From: Aphanomyces cochlioides
Taxonomy: Eukaryota > Oomycota > Saprolegniomycetes > Saprolegniales > Verrucalvaceae
Direction: 5' to 3'
DNA: 64,000 bases
NCBI GenBank assembly: GCA_019828595.1
Contig: JAHQRK010000032.1
Span: 62,001-126,000, forward strand
Under the pieces are notes generated by a model that saw nothing but the letters and a program-made list of their open reading frames with translations, was not told the DNA's origin and made no database searches. Each line of letters begins with the position of its first letter. Position 1 is the first letter of the stretch. The position numbers and the translations under genes are program-made. Shown here in pieces: positions 33,213 to 43,974 of the stretch.

Positions 33213-34000
33213 ATGGAGGCGGATACGATGGACGAAAACAAGCGCAAACACGCCTTCCGCTTTAAGGCAGCGTCAGATATTGACCTTCTGAAGGAAGTTA
33301 TACATATTCAGCCTTTCGACGCACCTTTTGGTCAAACAAATTCGCGTTGGGATGAAGTGGGCAACCACATGATGGAAATCTATGGTGATAAGATCACTGT
33401 TGTGGGATGCCGCAAGCGCTTTGATGACCTGATACACGCATTCAAACAAGACGCAGTAAAATCGCTTCGAGCCTCGGGAACAGAAGAGGAATACAATGAG
33501 AGAGACCAATTATTGCAAGACATATCCGACTTGGTGAATTATCTTATGTGTGTGAGGACTCTGATCCATTATTCTAGATGGTAGAAAGCTCAGTTCGCCG
33601 GCAAGCAAAGAAGGATGAGCAGACGAGCAAACTTTGCAGGCGTGAAAGCGACGGGGAGAAAATAAGAAGCGCTGCGCTCGGTAAACTGAAGCGTGCTCTT
33701 GACAAAAAAGATGAGAGCGACAACGCTGGAGAGGAGCACTTGGTGGTTGAAAAAAAGCAGCGAAGGACAATTGAAACGCCAGCCAACGACATGTTTAGTG
33801 AACTTGCGGGCTTCATCAAAGCCAGCAACGATTTGAAAAAGACGAAATACACTTGGCTCAACGAAAAAATGGATCTGGACGAAGCTCGTTTTGTGTATGA
33901 GAAGGCTGAAAGAGAAGCTCGGCTTGCCATGGAAAGAAGTGAACGCGAGGCACAGATGAATCTCATGCTTGAGTTGATTAAAAAGTTAGAAAAGCACTAA
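33213..34000 (+). CDS. Myb/SANT-like partner protein of the PIF-like element
   Basis: Two exons; the intron is gtgaggactc...ttctag (about 33553-33578, only about 26-30 nt), which joins VNYLMC to MVESSVRR in frame. The N-terminal part (residues 20-85) is a trihelix/SANT-like fold: DIDLLKEVIHIQPF, SRWDEVGNHM, VVGCRKRFDDLIHAF. Then a Lys-rich segment (KKDEQTSKLCRRESDGEK, EKKQRR) and a long charged C-terminal coiled coil (EAREARLAMERSEREAQMNLMLELIKKLEKH-like). In PIF/Harbinger elements such proteins bind the termini and bring the transposase to the nucleus. The ATG at 33213 is the first one in frame; a second at 33228 is possible. The intron is unusually short, so an alternative is two separate proteins. 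Confidence 0.6.
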
Positions 34001-35138
34001 GTATTTAGTGCCGATTCTATATAGGAATTCAGAGCTGGTGGACATAATCCAAAATGCAATGAGATTTGATTCTTTTGCTTCAAGCAGGTATGAAAATTGG
34101 TTAGCAAGACCGCGACGGCGTACTGTTTGCCAACTGCCCGAGACCAAACCTTTTGACCACCTTTGTAATCAACCATCGTCCACAGTTTCAAGACCATTCC
34201 AAAACCCCATTCGACACTGACGCGAACTGAGCTCATTCGTTTGTTGAATTCCGCTTCGAGTGGGGTCAACCGAGCTCCTTTGTAGCCGGATACAATGATA
34301 TCATTGATAGCATAGGCGGGATCGCCATAAATGATATTACGCTTCTCGTTGGCAAGTAATCTGCTGTGCAAATACGGGACGATCTTGCTTCGTTCTAACA
34401 GATATGCATCATGTCTTGAGCCAGGTTCTGGACCGTGCAAGTGTATGATCATTCCATCAGGACTGCATATTGATTGAAACTTAAGGGCGTGCTTTCTCTA
34501 CATACAGTTATCAATTGACATCATGAGCAACCTTAAAGGAGTGTACCTTGTGTCCATTATATGCCACCTTTTGTACCTGCTTACCTGGTCTGCATATCCC
34601 TCTAACTGTCCCATCGATAAACCCGATGCATGTTGAGTGGAGCATCCTTCTCATATATGGCCTGTGCGCAAGATTCCATCCAAGTTGCATTCAAGCGACG
34701 ATCGTCCCAACACAGCAGCATCCCAAATCCTTCGTATATGTAGTCCATCACTGCGTTTGATATTTCCGATAGAGCTTCGCGGCTTCGCCCAAAAAGAAGC
34801 ACCATGGACCCAAGACGATGCGGCCAAGCAAACTTATTGAGCATGATACACAAGGCTTCCTCTTTTGTTGTTGTATATCGATGCTTTGTTTCAAATGGAT
34901 CCGGGATCTCCAAAGAGGTCGCCAATTGCTCAATTTCGCGACGAGTGAAGCGAAAGTTGTGCTCGCAGGTTGAATCGCTCTGCTTCTTGAGGTTGAACCT
35001 GGCTGACGGTATGTGTATTGCCTTTGAAAGCTTGAGCGACTCGTGCATGAGAGCTGCTGACGACAAAACGAAAGCCAGTGTCTCGTCCATTTGTTCCAAA
35101 ATGAAATTTGAGAAGGAATTCCACATAGCAGAAATCAT
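33997..35138 (-). pseudogene. PIF/Harbinger-type DDE transposase, frameshifted
   Basis: The N-terminal exon (35138 to about 34640) has the helix-turn-helix region (RREIEQLATSLEIPDPF, TKEEALCIMLNKFAWPHRLGSMVLLFGRSREALSEI). The catalytic part follows as CIGFIDGTVRGICRPG (first Asp), an intron near 34535-34595, then KALKFQSI-SPDGMIIHLHGPEPGSRHDAYLL, YGDPAYAIND (second Asp) and RVSVEWGFGMV (Glu). Between APL and CIGFIDGT the frame changes by one base around 34627-34632 (cgatgcatgttgag) with no splice signal. Without that break it would be a full-length DDE_4 transposase. Confidence 0.65.
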
Positions 35139-35253
35139 AACGGCCAGAAAATTCCATTCATTTTTTTGTTGAAATTTCACAATAAAATTCGACTTAGCAG
35201 AATTTCTCTATTGTCAAATATATTAATTTATGGCAGTATCACTCTTTTGAACA

Positions 35254-38200
35254 TTGACTGTGCCCACAAGAGACTGTACTGTACTGTCGCTTTATTTTAG
35301 CCAATTATATGCATGGAATATAGTGACCCTTCATGATATGGAACTTGAACAAGTGAAACGAATCCAGCTTTATTCTAGATTTGACATAATTGCACCAAAA
35401 CGACGTACTGAATGGCCAGAAGACACGAAGAACGACGCTCATGTACTTCAACTAGACCCCTTAGGTCATTATGTGAAATGCGCAATGTGTCCTCGCAGGA
35501 ATGGTGTCGCTGTGACGATTGCCATGGACGGTGCATATTGCCCAGCTCCCTGGGAGAAACATAAGCGACGCTGCAAACGTCATTGGACGCATGATGAGTT
35601 ACGAGAGCACGATGCAAGGTACCGTGCTGCCTTAATAGAAGAGAACAAAGCAACACTTATGACAAATTATTTTCCCAGGTTAGGTCATATCAATGAGTCA
35701 TTTACAAAACTTAGTAGATTGACACATGAATCACATGTACAAAGCATACAATGCGTGGACGACACATCAAACTTGTCAGACTTTCACGAGACCACTCGTG
35801 CTTCACACGTCAATATACGTGATAGGAAATTCGGAACATGCCCAGGTGCAATTCCTGCAAAAGAACTACATGTTTGGCAAGAGGAGCTTGTTGCTCATGA
35901 AAAATACTCTAAACAATCTAGCAAGTATATTATACATCCAGACGAAACAACAAAAAGGTAATCTCTCCATATTTATTCCCATGTAACAAATCATTTAGTT
36001 TACAAATATGGTCCAGTGGATGCTCTAAGTCACTTGTATTGCGAGGACGCATAAGTCAAAGTCGCAGGCATGCGACAGCTGTAACTTGTTGTGGAGTTCG
36101 AGGTCTGTTTCTGAAAATTGAAGACTTGTCAGAAGTTTCTGCGCATTGAAAATATTTTAACTTCATATGAGTTAGTAGGATACCATGAACTTATTGAGAT
36201 CATATCATACTAGAATTGACGAGCAGTCATACAAAGCTCTTTTATCGTTTCTCAAGTTTAAATCTGAAGTTTTGAGCCCTGCAGGTTGTAGTCTATGATA
36301 ATATTCATTTAGAAGTACATATTGTAGGAATGCGTCTGAAATCAGCTGCAAAAGTTTGTTCGTCATACTATACTTGGGTGAAATCAGCCCCCTCTCAGAG
36401 AAAAGTAGCCTCCTCTACGGTTCCTGGTCGAAATCCATCTTTCTTGAACACTTCAACATTTATTTCCCGTCTCCCCGACATTTGGGGAGATAGACATCAG
36501 ATGTCAATCTCAAAGCTGCTCTGTTGGAGGGATTCACACAGGCTCTGGCAGTGCAACATGAGTCTCCAAAGTCAGTTCGTTATCACGAGCGAGTTATTGC
36601 CTTTTGCTTTGTTTTAAATGCCATTTCTCCAAAGGCATACAGATATTTTCAAGTAAATTTACTAGGACCCTCAGGTGAGCCAATTTTAGGATATAAATTC
36701 GTGAAACACTGGCATCTTTAGTCCGTCATCTACAAAAGCTCGCCGCGAAAACTCGCACGTCTTGTATTTTCCTTCATAAGGATGAAGATATTGTCGATCG
36801 CATCAATGTTGCATGCAGCGAAAGTATTAGAGGCGGTGGCATCGCAGTTGTTTCACTCTCTTTCGATGGCACAAAGGTATCCAAATTGGTGAATATATCC
36901 ATTGCACGCACATGTCGATAGGTTCCTCGATTAGTAGAGTATTCTGCGGAGCACAAGCTCATTCTGGGCTGTGCCTACGAAGTCATTGATCCTTCGCTGT
37001 ACACGATTACAGCTAATCGTGAGCCCCCATACACGTTATGTCTCGTATTTACTGCCTAATTTAGACGAAACACCAGACGCGTGCGTAGAACGCATTTTGC
37101 ATTGCATTTCTACAACCTCTTCATTCAGGAATCCTAAAGATGGAGATCTTATTCATGTAGATATAGCTGATGAGGTGAAGGCTGCAGTTTTAACAATTCA
37201 CAACAGCGACAATGGCAGATCAAAAATCTACGCTATTGCAGCTAGAGCACAGAGCAAAATCTTGTCAAGGTTGTATTTAAATTGTCTTATGTCATAGAGC
37301 TGAACTCCCAATTCAGTTTTATTGAGGACGTCGTTCGTATTGTTCAAAACGTGCCCCAAGTGTCATTGAGATCTGTTTGCGTGGATGGTGTGTCTTGTGA
37401 TGTGCGAACAATTACAGGAGGCATGTACAACTTCTTATCTTCTCGAACGAATATTGTCTATCAGGTAGTCTCGTTATTGTAGTAAAACAAATCCAACAAA
37501 CAATCCTAGCATGATGCAAACCACGCTATTAAAAATGTACGAAATGCTATTGTGGGGTGTACTGCGAATCGGCCACTTATACATCGATCCTGGTCTTCTA
37601 TGTATTGCAAACATCCCATCCAACCTTTACGTCGTGGAGGATTTCGCATCCGATAATCTTGTGTTAGAACTTTGCTCCGAGATCACCATAAAAAATTGCT
37701 GGGTCTTGATATTCACGAAAGTCGGCAAACGATGACCACAAACTGATTATAATGTATTGTCAAATAGGATCTTGCTCTTACTCTATTCTTTATGCGATGC
37801 TTCTTATTTGCTGTAAATGGGCGAGAGACAAGTAGAAAAGACGTATTGCCATGATATGGTCGTCAATGATCTTCTTGTCAAGTATTCAGGACATTCACGA
37901 AACCACCAAACGCAATTTAATTTCTGCCTCTATGGGTAGAAGTGCAAACAACTCCTTTTTAATCTGTGACTAGGACTTATCTTTGTTCTGAACGATGAAG
38001 AGATAGACAGTATTAGATACACAACAGAGGAACCTTGCGAGCATTTCTTTGGAGTTGTTCGTTCCTTCGAACGAGAGTTTTCAGTGCTTGGGTTTTCGAG
38101 GTACTGTGATCGGGCATCATTACTGTTCAAAAATCTGTACAAGTAAGGTCCATGTAAATAACAGTTGATAATGAGACACGTTCTATAGGGCAACTGGACT

Positions 38201-38620
38201 ACATCCCCGCCAAACGTGGATATCAGGCCACAACTGCTTCATTTGTACGGTCTCCTCAGGAAAAATGCAGTGGTGAATTGGTTGGTAGCATTAGAATCGA
38301 CCACTGTAGCAACGTTGCGTTGCAGTGTTTTCAAAATGTGCAAATGACTATAAATTCAACAACTGACAACATGCGTAAAATGCTACAGGTGCTAGTGAAT
38401 AAAACTGGTCATTGATCAAGTTTTAGGCTTTGTGTTGCGAGGAGAATGAAATTTGCCCTCTGGCTATCCATCATTACGAATTGGATGGGTTGCGTAGCAT
38501 TTATGGAAATTTAATGGATTGTTCATGCCCAAATACGTCGGAAGCTCAAAGATTTGCCCCTGATTTTATGTCAGAGGAGTCATCTATCGACCCATAGAGC
38601 CGACTCTAAAAAGTCAGAAA
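35254..38620 (+). pseudogene. Decayed or many-exon P-element/THAP9-like transposase gene
   Basis: Coding-like blocks follow each other on the plus strand. 35338-35961: zinc-finger-like VKCAMC...PWEKHKRRC, with a 40-nt intron at about 35680 joining YFPR to LTHES. After another intron at 35960: IWSSGCSKSLVLRGRI. 36530-36690: VRYHERVIAFCFVLNAISPKAYRYF, like the 'FALTLHFYSPKAYxFVR' block of P-type transposases. 36778-36890: DRINVACSES, VVSLSFDGTKV. 37080-37320: DACVERILHCIS, KIYAIAARAQSK. 37510-37580: DANHAIKNVRNAI (like D-x-x-H-x-x-KNxRN). 37990-38150: EEPCEHFFGVVRSFERE (like 'ENFFGxIR'). Several blocks cannot be joined in frame (stops near 36150 and 36235), so it is probably decayed. Family assignment is by motif memory only. 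Confidence 0.4.
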
Positions 38621-39138
38621 TGCTTCTCCATTTGCAGCTTGTTCGATGCTGTTCGAAGACTGAAGCGATTGAATTCAATGGCTTTAGACTGAAGACCGAT
38701 CCTTCTACGAGAAGTTATCCACATGTCGATGAGGTCTTCGTTCGTGTATCGCCAAAAAATTCTCAGTTGATCCTGCTGGAAAAAGAAGATTTGTAATTTC
38801 ATAGGTTAAACATTGCCAAGGCAGTCAGACTCAAATTCATTGTTCATGCAACCTTAATACATATTATTCATGGAAGACTCCAAACACTTCACTGGCTTAG
38901 TTCTCGTTGCCCTTCATCGAGCTCAGGATTCGTGTGAAAGATGCGATTTTCGACAAGCATTTGTGTTCGCAACAATATCCAGCATCATACAGTGTACTGG
39001 GGTATCCATGCACTGTCCAGGAATACAGTGTGCTCGACTGTCTAGATTTGTTTTCTACCAATGAAATGATAGCTGACAGGAGAATCTATGACGTCACATT
39101 TTAAAATATCTCTGGTCGTCCGTCGTATATCGATTTTC
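38621..39138. other. Non-coding stretch
   Basis: No gene supported. Small frames lack motifs; part may be the 3' end of the decayed element to the left. Confidence 0.35.
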
Positions 39139-39583
39139 GTGATACAGAAAAGCCTCCCACGAAGAAACGCATTTTTCAGAGGTTCAAATATTACTTTTGA
39201 CAGTACATAATATATCATAGTCCAAACATACAATCTGAGATGACCAGATCGAATACTCACCAGCTACCCATGTAATCACCATAAGAAATGAGTTTGTTGG
39301 TTTTGATCGTCTCGTGACTAGATTCTAACCTTACACTCACGCCTATTTAACTTGTCCTTGTTTCCAATTATTCAGCATTTTCTCGTGTATACTCTGCTTT
39401 CAATTTTATCCGTCATAAATAATCTCATAAAGAACCTTTTGATTTACTGCTCAGCCTCCAAATATTCTCACCAATTGCAAAACAGTACCACACTTGATAA
39501 TACCTTCGTCATTTAATACTTATTGATTTCAACAGTTCATACTGTACGATAAGATTTCCTCGTGGGAGGCTTTTCTGTATCAC
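39139..39583. mobile_element. MITE-like segment with 29-bp inverted repeats
   Basis: GTGATACAGAAAAGCCTCCC (continuing to 39167) at the left is the reverse complement of 39555-39583 with one mismatch. The 387-bp interior is AT-rich and has no gene. Target duplication is unclear: 'tttc'-like sequence lies on both sides but not at exactly the same offset. Confidence 0.6.
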
Positions 39584-39952
39584 ATTTCAAAACTCTCCCG
39601 TCGGCCTGCTGAACGGGGGATCATGTCTGACAGATTTATACTTGAAGTTTGTATGAGTGACACCTCTCCTCTTGTGAGTACGTTATGGACGCATGCTACA
39701 CGGTGCTGCCATTAGTCTCCATGCATCGTGCATCCATCGTTCTCTCATGCAGCCATGGTCCATGCACTGGGAGAGGTTCGAGATCTCGTGCTTCTTGTAC
39801 TTTTTTGGCGCACATTACTGACCTGGACGCGAGGACATGACGATAAAGAGAGCCCCCTCCGCTGTCCCTAGCATGTGGCATTCGTTCAAGATTAAAAAAG
39901 ACCGGCGAGTGCAAAATTCAATGAGTCGGGATATCTTCAGGCAGTTGAAACC
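39584..39952. other. Non-coding stretch left of recombinase element B
   Basis: No gene seen; a 72-codon frame on each strand has no motif. Confidence 0.35.
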
Positions 39953-39955
39953 TCA

Positions 39956-42516
39956 GGGTGTGTTCACTGAAGCAAAAAAACTGGTTATTTGGTCGAAATT
40001 TGGATATTTTCTGAGAAATAACTGGATTTTTTTGTGATTTCAGCGAACACGAGTTTAATTCCAATCAGTTTGTCCCATGTCCAATTTCCCAGGAAATAAC
40101 CAGCAAGAATAAACATCTCTGGAGGTGTTTATTCTGCGGGTTATTTTGATGAAGCTCTTCCATCACGGAAGTTTTTCACAAGAAGTTCTGCGGTGGAAGT
40201 TAACTTTTTCTCTCTTGGGTTACAATAACTAAGTAACCTTAATCTGTCGCATACGACTCAATCATCCGATATGCCTCTTTGTTGTATTTCATTGGATAAA
40301 AAACAACGCATTGCTCATTTGTGGGTGCGGAGTCGGCGTGGTCAAGGAAGAGCACGCGGGTTGAAGGCTACGCTAGTCTCGCGAGGGCTCAAGGTCCGTT
40401 GTAGGCGTCTGGGTGGCTCATCTACAAGGCGCTGATGATATGAGACTCGGTCTTTTGCTACTGGTGAGTGTGTGAATGTCAAAACGAGCATTTGGATTGA
40501 GTGTAGGCTCGTCTTGTCGAAGTTCCAGTATGCTGTACAGAAACAAATGCACCACCACCAGCCAACGGCGAAATTGCTGCCCTTGCCAAAACTACTCTAC
40601 CATTCACCCGAGCCCTCCCAAGCAACCAAAGCCGTTTGACTGTCGTCAAACCGGCAATATTTCTCGAAGTGTGGAAGCTTGGCGATTTGAATGACTCGTA
40701 ACGGGTCCTTACCATTGAGAATCACGAGCTCTTAAGCATGCAAATCAATACAAGCATTGACATCTCAACTCCATTATATCATAAGCAATTGCTTCGCTTT
40801 CTCTTTCGAACGTCATGCAATAGTTTGGCATATGAATCAGTGTAGCCAGCATACGCAGCCTCAAATTGCGCCAAGTCTTGATATTTGCTGAACGCCAGGG
40901 CAATTGTTTGTCGCTCTGAATATCTCTTTCTATCTGACAGGATCATGCTTTTCGTGAAGTCTTTCAGTGGACGACGAAGTCCAACTTTGGGATCAGCCGT
41001 GAACCACTGCTGCCAGACGTCTTTGGCTGATCGAGCAGTTGGAATGGACTTTTGATTCAAGAAAACTGCGATGCTCTCTTGCCGTTTGATAGTAGTAGAT
41101 TGCGCTTTACTGGGCTTGGGCAAGCTCTGCTCCAACTTCTCGTAGAGTGCAGTGGCTATACTGTCAACATCAAATGGCAGAATTTGTGTGGACTTTTCAG
41201 TGATTGCATCGCCTTGAGATCTGCCACTACGAAGCAGGTTGCGAGGATCAATTTCATTGCTGATACTGCGTGTCACAAGATATTCACATAGCGTTTTGGC
41301 ATCACTCCATCTACACCAGACCATCAGCTCACGAAAATTAAACTTTCTGTCCTTGGACTCGAAGACGCGGAAGAAGCTACCGCCTCTTCTCATACTATGG
41401 AGTGATATCCCAATAGGCAAGTAAGGTGTGTTTTGGACAGCTTCCTGTAGACACTGTCGTATATGATTTTGCTCAAGCTTTTTAAACCAATCCACCGAAG
41501 GAATGCCATTTGCAAGCATAGTGTAGTGTGGGAAAACAAACGCATCTTGAGAAATTTGTGAACATGACTTTTGAAGAACGCCAAGATAGTCGCTGTACAA
41601 GCCACATATTTTCAAACAAGGATAAGATTTCTCGTCGACAAGGTGATAGATTTGACAGTCATCTTCGACACTGGCTTTCTTATGCCAACGCAGACGAACT
41701 GAGAGATATTGCTCATTTTCTTCGTTGCCAAGATCAACGTCATTCCACCGTAAATTGAGCATTTCACTTATTCGAAAGCATCCAAGAAAGCAGCCACAAA
41801 ACATGAAACGATACAATGCACCAACAAAGGGATGATAAACAGCAAATGCGTTCATGACAGCGGAAAGCTCAAAGACAGACAGGGGGTGGGCTTTCTTCTC
41901 CTCGTCCAAATTGTTTAATTTGTTGTATTTTTGCAGGCCAACTACGTATCGTTTTGCTTCGGCGTCTCTGGCTGGGTTTGGAGTAATGTTCTTAGTTGTA
42001 AAGAAAGCCACCAGTGCTGCTTTTGCTGAATCAATGGTTCTAGCTGACTTGCCGTTCGAGTAAAGATAATGAAAGAAGTCTGTACATTCCTTTGCTGATG
42101 CTTGCTCGGGCAACAACTCACTTTTGTTTTCTTTGCAGAATGCGACAAACTGCTTTTGATACGTCTTGTAGACTTTGCGAGTCGATGCTCCATGAAATGA
42201 CTCTTCAATCGTCTCCTTGGATGGAACTTGCGCCATGTCAAACGAGGGAAATTTTGAAATGACTGCACACTCCAGCGCCACTCCACAATTTTATCCAATC
42301 AAAGGCTGGTTAAGCTTAATGTTGAGGTTAAGTTGCCCGTGCGACAAACGCCTCGCCCAATCAATTCGCTTTGTTTTATTTCAACGAATGAGAAGTATGT
42401 TTCTTCGTCGTACGTCCAGTCAAACGCATAACACTGTCGGATTCTTGTCGTATCCATATATTATGTTAAAATAACTGGTTATAGTAAATAACTGGTTGCC
42501 TTGAGCGAACACACCC
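39956..42516. mobile_element. Tyrosine-recombinase element B with TIRs and TCA duplication
   Basis: Ends read inward GGGTGTGTTCACTGAAG (39956) and GGGTGTGTTCGCTCAAG (from 42516), two mismatches in 17. Both continue into copies of AACTGGTTATTT: two inward on the right and several direct or inverted within about 150 bp on the left. Each end is flanked by TCA (39953-39955 and 42517-42519). The only gene is an intact recombinase (minus strand) starting about 280 bp from the right end. The 820 bp left of the gene (39957-40778) has no gene. Same architecture as element A, with a different terminal sequence that also starts GGG. Confidence 0.6.
40779..42236 (-). CDS. Crypton-like tyrosine recombinase (intact)
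   Basis: Intronless, 485 residues from the ATG at 42236 (MAQVPSKETIEESFHG); an upstream GTG is not used. N-terminal half: SAM-like core-binding region (STRKVYKTYQKQFVAFCKEN, CTDFFHYLYSNGKSARTIDSAKAALVAFF). Catalytic half: LGCFRISEMLNLRW (first Arg), RWHKKASVE (Lys on the beta-hairpin), ISLHSMRRGG (H-x-x-R) and CRWSDAKTLCEYL (Tyr). The C-terminal extension has a PTARSAKDVWQQWFTADPKVGLRRPLKDFT block also present in the copy at 19540, and ends in RKRKRS. Such enzymes cut and rejoin DNA through a 3'-phosphotyrosine. With the R-K-H-R-Y set complete and no disablement, it could be active. Upstream DNA (about 42400-42440, read on the minus strand: cgacaagaatccgacag) resembles that upstream of the other copy (gcgacaaaaacccgacaa). 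Confidence 0.82.
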   Translation of the reverse strand: MAQVPSKETIEESFHGASTRKVYKTYQKQFVAFCKENKSELLPEQASAKECTDFFHYLYSNGKSARTIDSAKAALVAFFTTKNITPNPARDAEAKRYVVGLQKYNKLNNLDEEKKAHPLSVFELSAVMNAFAVYHPFVGALYRFMFCGCFLGCFRISEMLNLRWNDVDLGNEENEQYLSVRLRWHKKASVEDDCQIYHLVDEKSYPCLKICGLYSDYLGVLQKSCSQISQDAFVFPHYTMLANGIPSVDWFKKLEQNHIRQCLQEAVQNTPYLPIGISLHSMRRGGSFFRVFESKDRKFNFRELMVWCRWSDAKTLCEYLVTRSISNEIDPRNLLRSGRSQGDAITEKSTQILPFDVDSIATALYEKLEQSLPKPSKAQSTTIKRQESIAVFLNQKSIPTARSAKDVWQQWFTADPKVGLRRPLKDFTKSMILSDRKRYSERQTIALAFSKYQDLAQFEAAYAGYTDSYAKLLHDVRKRKRSNCL

Positions 42517-42519
42517 TCA

Positions 42520-43205
42520 AGGATATGAAAGTATAAAGTTAGTGGATGAGTGTCGATTTTAGCCTCTTAACAATACTTTGGTTTTAATCAACGATAACTT
42601 CTCAATTCCGCTTCGATGCAATCGAGGAGACTCGTCAGCATCATGAGGCCAACATTGCGCATCAAACAATGGTTGATTTGGCCTCCTAAAAATTTGATTT
42701 CCAGGTCAGCTTAAGACGAAGGGCCCTTCATAGGTACTATAATAGTATGCCACCTATGCCCGTACGGATTCTCAAAGTAAGATGTACTCATTTTATTGGA
42801 TGAAATTACATATATTTTAGAAAATTGAACCAATGAAATCACGGATGGGACTGCACAATACGGTACAGTATTGTCAAATCGATTTGAGAATCGACTAGCC
42901 AATCAGCTTTTACTATTCAAAAATTTCAGCCAATCGTATACCTTTAATTTTGTCCCGACTTGTCTACCCTCTCTGGCCTTGACAGAAAAATCGCAACAAC
43001 AAGGTTCCTTGCGCTAAAGCTGCGCATCCCCAGTGTACCTGATGGCTCTAGGAGCATTCGTTTAAATGGCCTTGGTAGAAGATACATTTAAAGAGAAAAA
43101 GACATTCAATATCGATTCTGCAAATCGACTGGAAAGTCCAAATTTGTGTGAAATCGACAACTGTATGTATTTTGGAAAAAAGCAGAATGAAAGTTGTAGG
43201 ACTCG
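42520..43205. other. Intergenic region with several CCAAT-type motifs
   Basis: No gene. 'gccaatca'/'ccaatcg'/'ccaatga' motifs occur at about 42828, 42898 and 42930 on the side of the following gene. An open frame from 43066 (plus) overlaps the next gene in another frame and looks non-coding. Confidence 0.35.
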
Positions 43206-43724
43206 ATGCAAGATCGCATCGACATGTACGGCGAAATGCCGCGTCGTGAATTGCAAGCGGCCGCAAGGGAGCGAGGGATCAAAGCAAATCAGTCAAATGA
43301 TTTTCTCCGTGAACAACTTGTTGAATATGATGCAAATTTGAACGAAAACTACAAGCCGCCTCCGTCGGGTGTGATTCCCGGGGAAGACTTGATCGATTTG
43401 GTGGCTCCCCTAATGGGCAAATCCCATCAACAGTGGAAACACGCTCATGTCCTTCGTCTTGCACAACGTGTCAGCGGCAATTCATGCCTGGATGGCCGCA
43501 GCAGCGTGCGCAATCGACAAGGCGCGATGCAATTTCAAGACATCGAGAATGATCTCAATGAATACATGGCTAGTCATGCTGATATTCGCCGACTCCTTGA
43601 CCCTTATTACGTCATGTTTGATCATCCTCTGGCTGCAAATTTTGACAAAGTTATTGCAGCTTATCCCAAGCCACCGCTAAAACTGGTTGACCCCAAATTC
43701 CCCAACAATCTTAACAATCTTTAG
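43206..43724 (+). CDS. Small hypothetical protein with SAP-like motif
   Basis: 172 residues from an ATG with no intron needed. Residues 9-40 (GEMPRRELQAAARERGIKANQSNDFLREQLVEY) fit the helix-loop-helix pattern of a SAP nucleic-acid-binding motif: polar-L-x2-A-x2-R-G-I-x(n)-L-x2-Q-L. The rest (PPPSGVIPGEDLIDLVAPLMGKS, IENDLNEYMASHADIRRLLDPYYVMFD) is unfamiliar. Good codon continuity and a well-ordered protein suggest a real gene. Its stop lies about 200 bp before CTR9 on the same strand. Function unknown. Confidence 0.5.
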   Translation: MQDRIDMYGEMPRRELQAAARERGIKANQSNDFLREQLVEYDANLNENYKPPPSGVIPGEDLIDLVAPLMGKSHQQWKHAHVLRLAQRVSGNSCLDGRSSVRNRQGAMQFQDIENDLNEYMASHADIRRLLDPYYVMFDHPLAANFDKVIAAYPKPPLKLVDPKFPNNLNNL

Positions 43725-43974
43725 CTTCCAAGCAAGTCCAGAAGGCCGCCGCGACGCGCATAAGTTAATTGGTCATTCGCAAGCTCTCTGTCCGGGGCAA
43801 TCTGTCCACACGTTCACTAGCGTCGTCTTTTCGCAATTTTAACCTCCGCCGCGCAAGTTAACCTGGATAACCGAGTAAGATCTGGAATAAAAAATTACAC
43901 TGCAGTATGACTTTATCCGGAAAATGTTCAAATTATCCGGAAAACTGTTTATATTCGTCGGGTGGAAAGTGGAG

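Larger units (their letters stand above)
33083..35209. mobile_element. PIF/Harbinger-like element with ATT duplication
   Basis: Ends read inward AGACAAATTCTGCTAAATAG (33083) and AGAGAAATTCTGCTAAGTCG (from 35209), matching at 17 of 20 positions. Each end is flanked by ATT (33080-33082 and 35210-35212). It contains a Myb/trihelix-like gene (+) and a DDE transposase gene (-), the two-gene set typical of PIF/Harbinger. The two genes are convergent and their stop codons overlap around 33997-34000. The 2127-bp length is normal for the family. Confidence 0.78.

Noticed and set aside
43066..43341. Cys-containing 91-codon frame overlapping the SAP-like gene
   Set aside because: Runs in another frame over a better protein; Cys spacing fits no known finger.
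43924..43974. 17-residue N-terminal extension of CTR9
   Set aside because: Sequence is ttatccgg-rich and hydrophobic, unlike the family; the next ATG gives a normal CTR9 start.
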